Shown piece after piece: positions 26,867 to 34,944 of a stretch of DNA of 64,000 nucleotides. The DNA comes from G963675935 sp963803125 (lineage in GTDB: Bacteria; Planctomycetota; Planctomycetia; Pirellulales; Thermoguttaceae), in assembly GCA_963803125.1 (NCBI GenBank), contig CAWDLR010000004.1, positions 62,001 to 126,000 of the forward strand, in the 5' to 3' direction. Position 1 is the first letter of the stretch, and every line of letters begins with the position of its first letter. Under the pieces are notes generated by a model, which saw only the letters and a list, made by a program, of their open reading frames with translations, did no database searches and was not told the origin of the DNA. Both the position numbers and the translations under genes were made by a program.

Positions 26867-27741
26867 AGTACGTGTACTCGAAATCGAAGGATGATCGTTT
26901 CACCCGCGACGGGCGTGATCGTATACTCCACGAGGTAGTTTCTGCCGGCGATTGTGAACGCCGGCTCGACGGCAACGGGAATGACGTGCCGGAAGTTGTA
27001 GTCGCTCGCTTGCGAATCGCTTCGCAGCATGTCGAAGATTACGTCGGCCGCGTTTAGCGAAACTTCCACGTGACCGGCGATGCCCGCCCGCGCGTCGGGA
27101 TCTTGATCGTCGAGCAGGAAGATGCTGTAGGCGATCGTCGCGACGTCGGCCTGATGGATGTCGGCGCCGTTGTTGTAGACGTGGGCGCAGAGCCGAGCGG
27201 TCCCATTCTTGAAGGCGGTTGTATAGATGTCTTCGTCGGCGACGTCGGCCGTCGGCCCGACGCCGCCGCTGATGCCGACGAGGTTGTAGCCGGTCTTGTC
27301 GGAGTTGTCGCCGGGGGCGATGGTGGCCGGCACTTTTCCGCCGCTGGGGTTGATGGCGCCGGCGCCGCTGCCGACGACCAGCGGCCCGCCAAGCGTGCCC
27401 GGAGCGGCGTCGCACACCAATAATCGTCCCTCGGGCACGTGCAGGTTGCCGCTCTCTTTCACGTACTCGCGGTACCGCACGCCAGCCACGAACGGCCCCG
27501 ACGCCCCGGTGGTTAGAAGGATGTCCCAGTGGCCGTCGGCGTCGTGGGTCATCGCGTTGCCGGTCTCGCCGGGCTGCCAGCTCTGGTCGGAGTCGCGCCA
27601 CCACTTCCCGGCGTTCGTGCCGCTCTTGCACTTCAAGTAATAGCTCACCGTTCCGGCGGTGATCGGCGATCCGTCGAGGCGGGCGATCACGGTGAACCCT
27701 CGCTCCAGTTCGCCGGCGTTGATCGTGTGGTATTGGCTCAT
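26863..27741 (-). CDS. capsid-cluster structural-type protein, beta-rich
   Basis: A 292-residue protein, MSQYHTINAGELERGFTVIA at the N-terminus, glycine- and strand-rich throughout. The central VVGSGAGAINPSGGKVPATI separates two domains. The C-terminal one (TAYSIFLLDD, GHVEVSLNAADVIFDML, YLVEYTITPVAGETIILRF) looks like a carbohydrate- or adhesin-like sandwich found in tail or appendage proteins. The start 27741 lies five bases from the end of the LamG-like gene, and the stop overlaps the next start. Function is inferred only from position. Confidence 0.55.
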   Translation of the reverse strand: MSQYHTINAGELERGFTVIARLDGSPITAGTVSYYLKCKSGTNAGKWWRDSDQSWQPGETGNAMTHDADGHWDILLTTGASGPFVAGVRYREYVKESGNLHVPEGRLLVCDAAPGTLGGPLVVGSGAGAINPSGGKVPATIAPGDNSDKTGYNLVGISGGVGPTADVADEDIYTTAFKNGTARLCAHVYNNGADIHQADVATIAYSIFLLDDQDPDARAGIAGHVEVSLNAADVIFDMLRSDSQASDYNFRHVIPVAVEPAFTIAGRNYLVEYTITPVAGETIILRFRVHVL

Positions 27742-27745
27742 GGGC

Positions 27746-28564
27746 TCACCCGTAGGTTGAAGAGAGAAGACGGCGGTAGGCGCCGTCCGCGCGTCGCGAC
27801 CCCGATCCCCAGGACCGCCGCGACAAGCAGAACGGCGCCAGCGGATCGGCGGCCAGCAGTCTGGCGACAAGCTGTTCGATCGGACGGTTGTAGATCAGGA
27901 CTGCGGCGATGCGGCTGTTCCAAAAAGTGCCGCCGAACATACCGAGCTGGATTCCGTTGGGAATGGCTGCCGCGGCGCACGCCCCGCTTTGCAGCAATCC
28001 GCCGCCGTAGAGTATCTCCATTCGATTGGCGACGGCGTCGGCGTTAAACACCCACGACCGCCATTGGTTCAGGCTATCGGCCGGCATCTGCGCCGTGAGC
28101 CGTCCGTTATTGGACGTGTCACCATACTCCCAGTAGACCATGCCACTGTAGGGCAAATAGACGTTCAAACGCGGGTTGCTTCCAGACGAGTCGCCCAACA
28201 GCGAACTGGTGGTAGTAATCGTTTTGTGATACACGGTCGCGGCGATCCCAATCCTCCCTTGCGGCATGGGAAAGGTCGCCGAAAAGGAGTTGTTGGAGAG
28301 ATCCACGGCGGGACCGATGGGCGACGGCGTCCAATTGACGCTTCCTCCCGCCGCTACGGCCGTGCGTCCGCGTCCCGAGACGTCGCGGAGCACGCCGCCG
28401 CAGCGTCCCAAGGCCGGCGCCCAAGCCCCCACCAAGCCCCGCCACAACTGCGGAAACTCGCTCTCCGCCGCCGAACGGGCGAAGCCCTGCTTGTAGCTCG
28501 GCAGGTAGTCCTGTTGCCCAGCCAATACGCCGGCTGTCAACTGATAGTTTTGTGGCCCAGACAT
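27746..28564 (-). CDS. LamG/concanavalin A-like domain protein in the capsid cluster
   Basis: A 272-residue protein. After MSGPQNYQLTAGVLAGQQDY it reads PQLWRGLVGAWAPALG, then VDLSNNSFSATFPMPQGRIGIAATVYHK and WRSWVFNADAVANRMEILYGGGL, then IAAVLIYNRPIEQLVARLLAADPLAPF. This order (AW-x-P start, hydrophobic strands, a closing AVLIYNRxL) is the LamG-like sandwich used by many virion proteins to bind surface glycans. The ATG 28564 overlaps the stop of the preceding gene, another coupled junction. Confidence 0.65.
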   Translation of the reverse strand: MSGPQNYQLTAGVLAGQQDYLPSYKQGFARSAAESEFPQLWRGLVGAWAPALGRCGGVLRDVSGRGRTAVAAGGSVNWTPSPIGPAVDLSNNSFSATFPMPQGRIGIAATVYHKTITTTSSLLGDSSGSNPRLNVYLPYSGMVYWEYGDTSNNGRLTAQMPADSLNQWRSWVFNADAVANRMEILYGGGLLQSGACAAAAIPNGIQLGMFGGTFWNSRIAAVLIYNRPIEQLVARLLAADPLAPFCLSRRSWGSGSRRADGAYRRLLSSTYG

Positions 28565-29064
28565 TATGCCACCGCCTGGATGTCGTCGGGAATTGGGATG
28601 AGGGTCAATACGTGGTCGGCCTCGGTGTTCGTCAGCGCCTTTGCTCCCGAGGCATTCCACACGGCCGCCTGAACGTAACGGTCGTGAATCAGACAGACGC
28701 CGCTGGAGACCTCGATTTGGTCCACCCCTGCGGCAACCACCGCTCCAATGAATTGGCAGTTGTTCAACAGCGGCGTCTCACTCGTCAATTCGGCGTCGGC
28801 CGCGGAAAGCGATCCGTCGGGATTCGTGCCGTCAGAAGTGACCAGGTAGAGGCGGAGCACATCGCCGCTGGTGGGAGTGGCGGCCCAGCGGGTTCGCATC
28901 CGCCACTTGTAACGGGCCGGCTGAGCGCCGGCGCCGCGGTCCCACGGACTGGAAATCCGCCCCTTGCTCGTCGCTTCATTCTGCGGGGTGAACGTGGTCG
29001 TGCCGCCGCTGCCGCGGAAGGTAGCCGCCGCGCCCGGCGTTTCGTAGATTTTTTGTGTGGCCAT
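28564..29064 (-). CDS. capsid-cluster structural-type protein
   Basis: A 166-residue beta-rich protein: MATQKIYETPGAAATFRGSG, PARYKWRMRTRWAATPTSGDVLRLYLVTSDGTNPDG, and a C-terminal VQAAVWNASGAKALTNTEADHVLTLIPIPDDI. It resembles small virion sandwich proteins in composition; no family recognised. It begins after a gap filled with GGGATTG-type heptads and ends overlapping the LamG-like gene, so it likely forms one transcription unit with the genes downstream. Confidence 0.6.
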   Translation of the reverse strand: MATQKIYETPGAAATFRGSGGTTTFTPQNEATSKGRISSPWDRGAGAQPARYKWRMRTRWAATPTSGDVLRLYLVTSDGTNPDGSLSAADAELTSETPLLNNCQFIGAVVAAGVDQIEVSSGVCLIHDRYVQAAVWNASGAKALTNTEADHVLTLIPIPDDIQAVA

Positions 29065-29069
29065 TGGAG

Positions 29070-29185
29070 TAGGGATTGGAGGTTAGGAATTAGGAATTGG
29101 GGATTGGGGATTAGGGATTGGAGGTTGGTGTTTTGGAGATCGAAGGCAGGATTGAGACCTTCGAGCCTGGAACTCTAATCCCCAA
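29070..29185. repeat. GGGATTG/GGAATTA heptad repeat in the capsid cluster
   Basis: The block 29078-29130 reads as successive heptads (GAGGTTA, GGAATTA, GGAATTG, GGGATTG, GGGATTA, GGGATTG, GAGGTTG). Complementary AATCCCC/AATCCCT words follow at 29176-29189. Confidence 0.8.
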
Positions 29186-29196
29186 TCCCTCCCGTG

Positions 29197-29652
29197 TCAC
29201 GCTGCCAAATGCGCCCGGGCGAACGTCACGTCGCCCTCGCTGACTTGGCCGAGCCCCAGTTGCTCGGCAATACTGGTTTGCCGTTGCGCGTAGCCGGTCA
29301 CGATGCCGGCGATGGCGGCGTCGAGGCCGCCTTGCACCAATTGTGCCAGCGTTTCCGCGACGCGGGTCGAGCCGAAATCGATCCCGCCGCCGTTGCCCTG
29401 CTCGTCGCCGGGCAATTTGAGCATGTCGATCATGTCGGCGACCACCGGCTGCCCCTGGGCGGCCGCCGTCAAGGCCGTCTTTAGTGCGGCGTACTGCTCC
29501 GCCGTCAACAACCCCGCCAGCGTGCGAAAAGACCCGAAGCGGCTGTAGGTCTCCGCAATGTTCTTCGCGTTCAGAAATGCTGCCGCTTCCGCGTCGGTTT
29601 TCGAGGTACAGTCGGCCTGCCGAAGCCGCGCGATGAGAGTGTTGTAGTCCAT
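29197..29652 (-). CDS. small helical protein in the capsid cluster
   Basis: A 151-residue, mostly alpha-helical protein: MDYNTLIARLRQADCTSKTDAEAAAFLNAKNIAETYSRFG, LLTAEQYAALKTALTAAAQG and a C-terminal VTGYAQRQTSIAEQLGLGQVSEGDV. It follows the major capsid gene directly (50 bases), the position where many phages carry a head-tail connector or a tail-terminator-type protein. The sequence itself does not identify it. Confidence 0.6.
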   Translation of the reverse strand: MDYNTLIARLRQADCTSKTDAEAAAFLNAKNIAETYSRFGSFRTLAGLLTAEQYAALKTALTAAAQGQPVVADMIDMLKLPGDEQGNGGGIDFGSTRVAETLAQLVQGGLDAAIAGIVTGYAQRQTSIAEQLGLGQVSEGDVTFARAHLAA

Positions 29653-29702
29653 GTGTTACTCCTAACGATCAGATGCTCTCCTGTGAATCTCCGCCGCCTG
29701 CG

Positions 29703-30878
29703 CTACGCGCCGGCGCCGGTGCTCTTGACGACGTAGCGCGGATTGATGACCGCCGCGGCCCCGCGCTCGCTGGCCTTGAAGCGGACCACGATGTCCTGGC
29801 TGAACTCCGCCTCGCCGCCGGCCGGCGACTGCGTGACCGTGATCGGCCAGTTCTCCATGTAGGCGAAGGCCTTGCGGAAATCGCCGATGAACCACCACTT
29901 CTTCGCGGCCGCGGCGGTCTGACCGGCGGCCATCAGCCGGCGGTAGGCCAGGCGGCTCTCGACCACCGTGTAGTTGCCCATCGGATTGGCGGCAATCGTG
30001 GTCGTCGCTCCGTTGGTGTAGTTGATCTCCGCCGCGTTGAAGATGCGGTGCGCGGTGTGGCGATAGGCCGGCATCACCAGCACGCTGGTCGCCTGAATCA
30101 GCACCGGCTCGCCCGTGTTCGGATCGAGAATGTCGGCGAACAACTGCTCGGCAGCGTCGATGTCGCTCCAATCGATCAGCTCTTCGCTCATCTGGTTGAC
30201 CCAGTTGCCGTCCGGAGCGACGCCGCTGCCCGCGGTGCTGTAGGTGTTATAGGCGGCACCCTTCCAGGTGTAGTTGTTCACCGTTCCCAGCAGCAGGTCC
30301 AACAGCCGCTTCTCCTTGTTCAGCCCCAGCACTTCGCCGACCTCGGCGGCGCGTTGCAGGATCAGGTGCGTGCGGTCGAAGAAGACGGCCTCCTTCGTCA
30401 CCGGCACGATGAAGCCGCGCTTGGTCGTCTGCGGCGTGTCGATGTAATCCTCGGCGAAGCCCAAGCTGGGATAAGGCATGCCCGGCCGCACCTCGGAAAC
30501 GTCGTCGCTCACCCGCCCAATCCCCGGAATCCGCTCGCCGTCGAGCCGGGTGGGGATCGTCTCCACCAGCCGCGACAGCACGAACGCCTCCTGGTTGTAC
30601 GACTGCAAAATCCGCGACTGCACCACTTGGCCGGTGATGTTCGAGAACGCGGTCACGTCGATGCCGTCGCCGGCCTCCAACAGACAGGCGCCGCCCTGCC
30701 GCGGATCCATCTGCCGCACCCGCTCCGGGCTCAGCGTCGCTTCGGCCAACTCGCGGATGCTGAAGTCCTCGGGCTTCAGATCGCCGTTGCGCAAGGCCTC
30801 TTGCAAGTGCTGCACGGTCTTCTCCGCGCCATTGGTCTCGTACATCCGCTTCAGTTCACGATATTTGATCGCTCGCAC
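29703..30878 (-). CDS. phage-type major capsid protein (HK97-like fold, probable)
   Basis: A 391-residue protein. An N-terminal helical region of about 70 residues (KYRELKRMYETNGAEKTVQHLQEAL) precedes a capsid-like core: SRLVETIPTRLDGERIPGIGR, EDYIDTPQTTKRGFIVPVTKEAVFFDRTHLILQRAAEVGEVL, ILDPNTGEPVLIQATSVLVMP, and the closing FSQDIVVRFKASERGAAAVINPRYVVKS. That closing strand and the position after the protease and decoration genes support a capsid assignment. The N-terminal part would be the delta region. Encapsulin-like shells share this fold, so a non-viral compartment is an alternative. Confidence 0.75.
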   Translation of the reverse strand: MRAIKYRELKRMYETNGAEKTVQHLQEALRNGDLKPEDFSIRELAEATLSPERVRQMDPRQGGACLLEAGDGIDVTAFSNITGQVVQSRILQSYNQEAFVLSRLVETIPTRLDGERIPGIGRVSDDVSEVRPGMPYPSLGFAEDYIDTPQTTKRGFIVPVTKEAVFFDRTHLILQRAAEVGEVLGLNKEKRLLDLLLGTVNNYTWKGAAYNTYSTAGSGVAPDGNWVNQMSEELIDWSDIDAAEQLFADILDPNTGEPVLIQATSVLVMPAYRHTAHRIFNAAEINYTNGATTTIAANPMGNYTVVESRLAYRRLMAAGQTAAAAKKWWFIGDFRKAFAYMENWPITVTQSPAGGEAEFSQDIVVRFKASERGAAAVINPRYVVKSTGAGA

Positions 30879-30894
30879 GATGGTATTCTCCAGG

Positions 30895-30978
30895 AAAAAG
30901 GGATTAGGGATTAGGGATTGGGGATTAGAGGTTTGAGGCAGGGAGCCAATCCCTAATCCCCAATCCCTAATCCCTCCT
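30895..30978. repeat. GGGATTA heptad inverted repeat in the capsid cluster
   Basis: GGGATTA/GGGATTG words at 30899-30931 face AATCCCT/AATCCCC words at 30951-30976, forming an inverted repeat of heptads between the capsid and decoration genes. Confidence 0.85.
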
Positions 30979-30981
30979 GCT

Positions 30982-31467
30982 TCACGATCCGCTCGCGGTG
31001 CTGCCGTTCACTCCGCCGGTCATCACGGTGGAACGAATATCGACCAGGACGCTGGTGCCGGCGCTGGGTTGCCGCTTGGCGACCCGGCCAATGGCATTCT
31101 GGGCCGCGGTGACTTTCGCCACCTGTTGATTCAATAGGGCGTTGCCGGCGGTGTTCTCGTCGACGCCGACCATGTCGCCCAACTCGAACGTGCCGCTGGC
31201 GCAGTCGTACTCGAACACGCCGGTGGTGGCCACGCGGATCGGGGCGGTCTCGCCGCTGCGGCTGCGCTGCATCGCCACGCCCAGGAAGATCGCGGCAAAC
31301 GCCGCCTGCGTGGCCGCCTTCGTGCCTAGGACGGCCTGCATCGCGGCCGGCCGGGCGTCATCGGTGCTCAGCAGCACCAGGTCGCCGATCTCGATCACCG
31401 TGCCGGAATCCACCGCCGCCACGACCGGATTCGTGTCACCGTATCGCCAACGCATCTTATCGCTCAT
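30982..31467 (-). CDS. capsid decoration/stabilisation-like protein (DUF2190-like)
   Basis: A 161-residue beta-rich protein: MSDKMRWRYGDTNPVVAAVD, then VIEIGDLVLLST, a central FLGVAMQRSRSGETAPIRVATTGVFEYDC and DMVGVDENTAGNALLNQQVAKVTAAQNAIGRV. The pattern of a GVA-x-x-x-GE-x-x-V-x-x-x-G-V-x-x-Y core followed by G-D-x-V-G resembles the DUF2190 capsid cement family. Its place between protease and capsid genes is the usual one for a decoration protein. The ATG 31467 was chosen over a longer open frame of low-complexity sequence. Confidence 0.7.
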   Translation of the reverse strand: MSDKMRWRYGDTNPVVAAVDSGTVIEIGDLVLLSTDDARPAAMQAVLGTKAATQAAFAAIFLGVAMQRSRSGETAPIRVATTGVFEYDCASGTFELGDMVGVDENTAGNALLNQQVAKVTAAQNAIGRVAKRQPSAGTSVLVDIRSTVMTGGVNGSTASGS

Positions 31468-31538
31468 TTCAGGTTCTCCAGTTAGGGGTCCGTTTAGCCC
31501 CGGCGTCCACGCCGGGCAGTCGCAGCCATTGCGCTGCA

Positions 31539-32519
31539 CTAAGTAATCGCTTCCACAAAGCTCCGGGCGTCCGGCGTCAAAAAGCCGTCCACGAGGTGCT
31601 GATCTTTCGACTGCGGTCCTGAGCAGACGCCGCCGGTCTGTTTTCTCGACAACGTCCGCACCAGCCGCGAGCGCTCCTCGACCAACTCGCGCATTGCCCG
31701 TTCGTCGGGGGTGGCCAAGAGCGACTCGAAGAATCGTTGGCTGCACACCGTTTCGGCTGTGGGGTCGGGCGAGTCGGGATCGGGCAACCCGAACTCGCGG
31801 AGCAACCGCAGCGCCACGCCGCGCTTCTGGCCGGCGGCCTCCGACGCCGTCAGCCGCTCCACTTCCCGCCGCAGCCGCCTCAACTCGGCCTCTTGCTCTC
31901 GGCCGATACTTTCGATCAACTCGGGGTAGTCCCGCTTCAGGTCGTCGAGACCCAACGGCTTGCTCGCAGCGGCGGGGGCGATGCCGACTTCCGCGCCGTC
32001 GGTAGCCGCATTCTCCCCGGCCTCGCCGGTTCCCGCAGACTCGAACAGCCCGCGGGTGGTGGCCGGATCGGCCACCAGATCGACGCTCTGCACGCGAAGG
32101 ATCGCTTCGACCACCACCCGATCGCCGCGGCGGCTGGTGCGGGCCTCGACGTTGTGCGAAAAGCCGACGTTCTCCGGCGCGTGCTCGGCGTCCCAGACCA
32201 ATTGCTCCGCCAGCGCGTGCTTGGGGTTGAAATGGAAATCGCCAAAGAGCCCTTCGCCCGGCCGCATGGTCACGCCGCGGATCGTGCCGATGCGGTCCTG
32301 GTAGTCGCGCGGTCCGCCCGGATTTCCTTTGGGGTGATTCACGTTCACCTTCGCGTCTTCATAGAGCTGCGCGGCCTGGGCGAGCGTCTCGGGCAAGTAG
32401 CTGCGGCCGTTGCGCGATTCGAGCCCCAAGAGTTTGACCCCGCGAATCACTCCCGCTTGGCCGTCCACCCGCATCGACGCCCCGCGAGAATCGCAATACT
32501 CCTGCAACATGTCGCTCAT
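31539..32519 (-). CDS. prohead protease-like protein with scaffold-like C-terminus
   Basis: A 326-residue protein. The N-terminal half reads VIRGVKLLGLESRNGRSYLPE, KVNVNHPKGNPGG, DRIGTIRGVTMRPGEGLFGD, then HAPENVGFSHNVEA and VVEAILRVQSVDLVADPATT. NVNHP and VGFSHN provide the His and Ser positions expected of S78-like prohead proteases, and VDLVADPATT is a typical ending of that domain. The C-terminal half (EQEAELRRLRREVERLTASEA) is a coiled coil like a fused scaffold. The start ATG 32519 follows GGAGACGCA. The N-terminal protease plus C-terminal scaffold layout is common in tailed phages. Confidence 0.72.
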   Translation of the reverse strand: MSDMLQEYCDSRGASMRVDGQAGVIRGVKLLGLESRNGRSYLPETLAQAAQLYEDAKVNVNHPKGNPGGPRDYQDRIGTIRGVTMRPGEGLFGDFHFNPKHALAEQLVWDAEHAPENVGFSHNVEARTSRRGDRVVVEAILRVQSVDLVADPATTRGLFESAGTGEAGENAATDGAEVGIAPAAASKPLGLDDLKRDYPELIESIGREQEAELRRLRREVERLTASEAAGQKRGVALRLLREFGLPDPDSPDPTAETVCSQRFFESLLATPDERAMRELVEERSRLVRTLSRKQTGGVCSGPQSKDQHLVDGFLTPDARSFVEAIT

Positions 32520-32627
32520 TGCGTCTCCTTTCACGACAACAAAAAACCCGTCGCGAACCCTCGACAGGTTCGCGACGGGCTCGTTTGGACACCTGCCCGA
32601 AGGCAGGCTCCGCTCGATACCTTAATA

Positions 32628-32758
32628 GTGGTCAGTGGTCAGTGGTCGGTGGTCAGTGGCCAGTGGTTGGTGCGAAACCGCAAGCGGTTTTCGCGTCTCT
32701 ACTCTCTACTCTCCACTCCCCACTGTCCACTCTCCACCAGCCACTAGCCACTCTACTT
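32628..32758. repeat. TGGTCAG heptad repeat and its complement in the capsid cluster
   Basis: 32629-32676 splits into TGGTCAG/TGGTCGG/TGGCCAG words. 32697-32757 splits into CTCTACT/CTCCACT/AGCCACT words, roughly complementary. It separates the protease gene from the first small gene of the cluster. Confidence 0.8.
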
Positions 32759-32935
32759 CTCGATCCGCTCGACCGTGCGGCGGATGTGCTGGATCGTTCC
32801 GTCTTGCACGCTCAACTCGATGGCCGCCGTGCCGAAAAAACCGCGCCGCAGCGCCTCGGCCAGCAACTCCGCCACGATCGACTGGAGTTGTGCCAACTTC
32901 TTCGCGTTGCCGGGTGTTGTGCCGTGCGTGATCAT
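32753..32935 (-). CDS. 60-residue protein at the promoter-proximal end of the capsid cluster
   Basis: A short helical protein (MITHGTTPGNAKKLAQLQSI, AELLAEALRRGFFGTAAIELSVQDGTIQHIRRTVERIEK). The C-terminal half resembles small proteins found beside planctomycete capsid genes, but I cannot name a function. It is the first gene of the minus-strand cluster; upstream of it there is no portal or terminase, only a 364-base gap and a plus-strand outer membrane protein gene. Confidence 0.6.
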   Translation of the reverse strand: MITHGTTPGNAKKLAQLQSIVAELLAEALRRGFFGTAAIELSVQDGTIQHIRRTVERIEK

Positions 32936-33299
32936 CGAGCGTTACTATACACGCTGACACGGGCTTTTCAAGATTTCTTTTTGGGCCACTCGCGAAATTC
33001 TCGCGGCCATCGATGTCTCGCCCACAACATCGAATAACAGACCGGCTGAAGCAATAGCCGGGAGCCGACGGCTCCCGCAGTGTATCGGTAGATGTGAACA
33101 CACCACAGAATCCATTAGTTCCGGGCGATCGGCCGGCCGGCAGTCTGTACTCGCTGGCGGCGGTCGCTCGGCGCTCGTTGGTGGGGGAGACATGTACATA
33201 CATTCATTTATCTGGCATTGACCCGCCCGGCGACCGTCGTTACGATCTCCACCCCGAATCGTGTGCGAAGGCTCCCTAGCAACGCGGAGGACGGTGGAA
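32936..33299. other. divergent region between the capsid cluster and the outer membrane protein gene
   Basis: It contains the palindrome GGGAGCCGACGGCTCCC at 33060-33076 and the site GCGGAGG near 33285 for the plus-strand gene. No other gene is visible. Promoters for both directions should lie here but cannot be placed. Confidence 0.55.
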
Positions 33300-34316
33300 A
33301 TGTTCCTTGCAAGAGCGACCCTGTGGAAACTCGCTGTGATGTCTCTGCTCGTGCTCACGGTTTGGTCGGCGATGGGCGAATCGCGTCTCTCGGCATTGCA
33401 ACCGCCCGCCGCCGACCAGCCCATGGCGCCGGCGTTGGGGCCGGCCGGCTTGGAACCGTCGCAGCCTCCTTCTCCTTACAGCGCAGCGTGGCCGCCTGCC
33501 GGTCAGGACGCCCCGCGCACCTTCAACCCACCGCGGCCGGACTGGGCAGCCCCGCCGCAGCAGCCGCCGGTCGTAGCGACGCTGCCCGCCGCGGCCACCG
33601 TCGAGCGGCCGATCGAATCGACCTGGTATTTCCGCCAAGAAGCCTTCTATTGGAACGAGCGCAGCGATGGCCGGGATTTCTGCAATGAGTACGGCCCGCT
33701 ATCGACCCTCGGATACCTGCATCGCAACGGATGCGAGCGATTCCGCTTCGAGTTGTTCGGCGGAACGATGGCCTACGACGGCGGCGCCCAATACTACGAC
33801 GCAAACAACAACCTGATTTACGAGCCGTACCACGCCTCCAACGGCACGAACTACCTCGGCGTCCGCGGCGAATACGATCTGCTGATCGAGCCGGCCTGCT
33901 GGGAGCGGTTCCGCCTGCTGGTCGGCGTCGGCACCCGCTTCTGGATTCGCGATCTCCACGATGCCGTCACGCCGTCCGGCGACCAAGTCTTCGGATATCA
34001 AGAAGACTGGTGGACCTTCTATCCCTATATCGGATTGGAGACCAAGGAGTCGCAGGAGCCCGGCTGGCAATTCTTCGGTGCGGCGCGGTTCGGCCTGACG
34101 CCGCTGACCTATCAGTACGCCAGCGGCTTCGACACCGCGCTTTATCCGAAATGCGGCGTGACCGGCAAGATGGAGCTCGGCGTGCGGGTCTCGCACTTCT
34201 CCGCCTCCGCCTATCTCGAAGCCATGACCTGGGCCGAGTCCGCGCCCAACGAGGACGCCTTCCAACCCGCCTCGCGCATGCTCACCGTGGGCGGGCAGCT
34301 TGGGTATACGTTCTAA
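33300..34316 (+). CDS. outer membrane beta-barrel protein (planctomycete OMP-like)
   Basis: A 338-residue protein with a Sec signal (MFLARATLWKLAVMSLLVLTVWSA), a Pro/Ala-rich linker to residue about 100, then a barrel-like domain: amphipathic strands such as FRFELFGGTMAYDGG, YLGVRGEYDLLIE, FRLLVGVGTRFWIR, WTFYPYIGLETKE, MELGVRVSHFSASAYLEAMTW, and the C-terminal LTVGGQLGYTF ending in Phe, the usual signal for outer membrane insertion. The start ATG 33300 follows a GCGGAGG site. Transport specificity cannot be told. A pore for small solutes is the likely role. Confidence 0.72.
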   Translation: MFLARATLWKLAVMSLLVLTVWSAMGESRLSALQPPAADQPMAPALGPAGLEPSQPPSPYSAAWPPAGQDAPRTFNPPRPDWAAPPQQPPVVATLPAAATVERPIESTWYFRQEAFYWNERSDGRDFCNEYGPLSTLGYLHRNGCERFRFELFGGTMAYDGGAQYYDANNNLIYEPYHASNGTNYLGVRGEYDLLIEPACWERFRLLVGVGTRFWIRDLHDAVTPSGDQVFGYQEDWWTFYPYIGLETKESQEPGWQFFGAARFGLTPLTYQYASGFDTALYPKCGVTGKMELGVRVSHFSASAYLEAMTWAESAPNEDAFQPASRMLTVGGQLGYTF

Positions 34317-34451
34317 CACCGACGACCGCTCGCGAGGAGATTGCAACGGGAAAGAGGCAGAGTCAAGGAAAGGCGGTATCGTAACCCCGAAGTGGGGTTG
34401 CGCGTTTCTCAGCGAAGCGCTATGATTCGACTTTTGTGATTCTCGGGGTAC

Positions 34452-34775
34452 TTGATTCGATTGAAGGTAGATACGATGATAGCCACACTACCCACTACTC
34501 AACCCCAATTCTACAGGGAGTTTCTCATGGGACGTGGCAAGTTCGATCCCGCAGACTTTGGAGTCACTCTGACGCGCGAAGAATTGACAGATGAGATATC
34601 CAATTTCTTCAACGACATGTACCGCGACACATGGACCGTGGATGAATTGTTGCTGCATCCGCGCGAGGCAGCATGGTTCTGTGATGAGACCCGCCGCAAA
34701 TACCGATACTTTGACCTGCCGGACGACGTTATTCTGCGTGTGATTCTCACTCGCCGCAAGAATCCGAATGGGTAG
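34452..34775 (+). CDS. small hypothetical protein
   Basis: A 107-residue protein of mixed composition, with YREFLMGRGKFDPADFGVTLTREELTDEISNFFND, DELLLHPREAAWFCDETRRKYRYFDLPDDVILRVILTRRKNPNG. A second in-frame ATG at 34476 (MIATLP) is an equally plausible start. The C-terminal part, helical and ending in a basic tail, resembles small proteins annotated as hypothetical next to mobile genes. The sequence is more AT-rich than its neighbours. No function assigned. Confidence 0.5.
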   Translation: MIRLKVDTMIATLPTTQPQFYREFLMGRGKFDPADFGVTLTREELTDEISNFFNDMYRDTWTVDELLLHPREAAWFCDETRRKYRYFDLPDDVILRVILTRRKNPNG

Positions 34776-34944
34776 TTTGCTAGGCCGCCGCCACCTAGTG
34801 CATTGTCAACGCAAAGATTTAGGGTCACAGGTTCGATTCTGGTCGGATAATCGCGGCACCGTCTCGCCCCGGCAACCCGAAAATCAAGGTGTGACACAGC
34901 GCTAGTCCTGGCCAGTCTTTGGCAGACTCCTATGCTGGCGAATC

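Noticed and set aside
26503..32758. CRISPR array
   Set aside because: The repeats are 7-base tandem words without spacers of constant length, and no cas gene is in the window.
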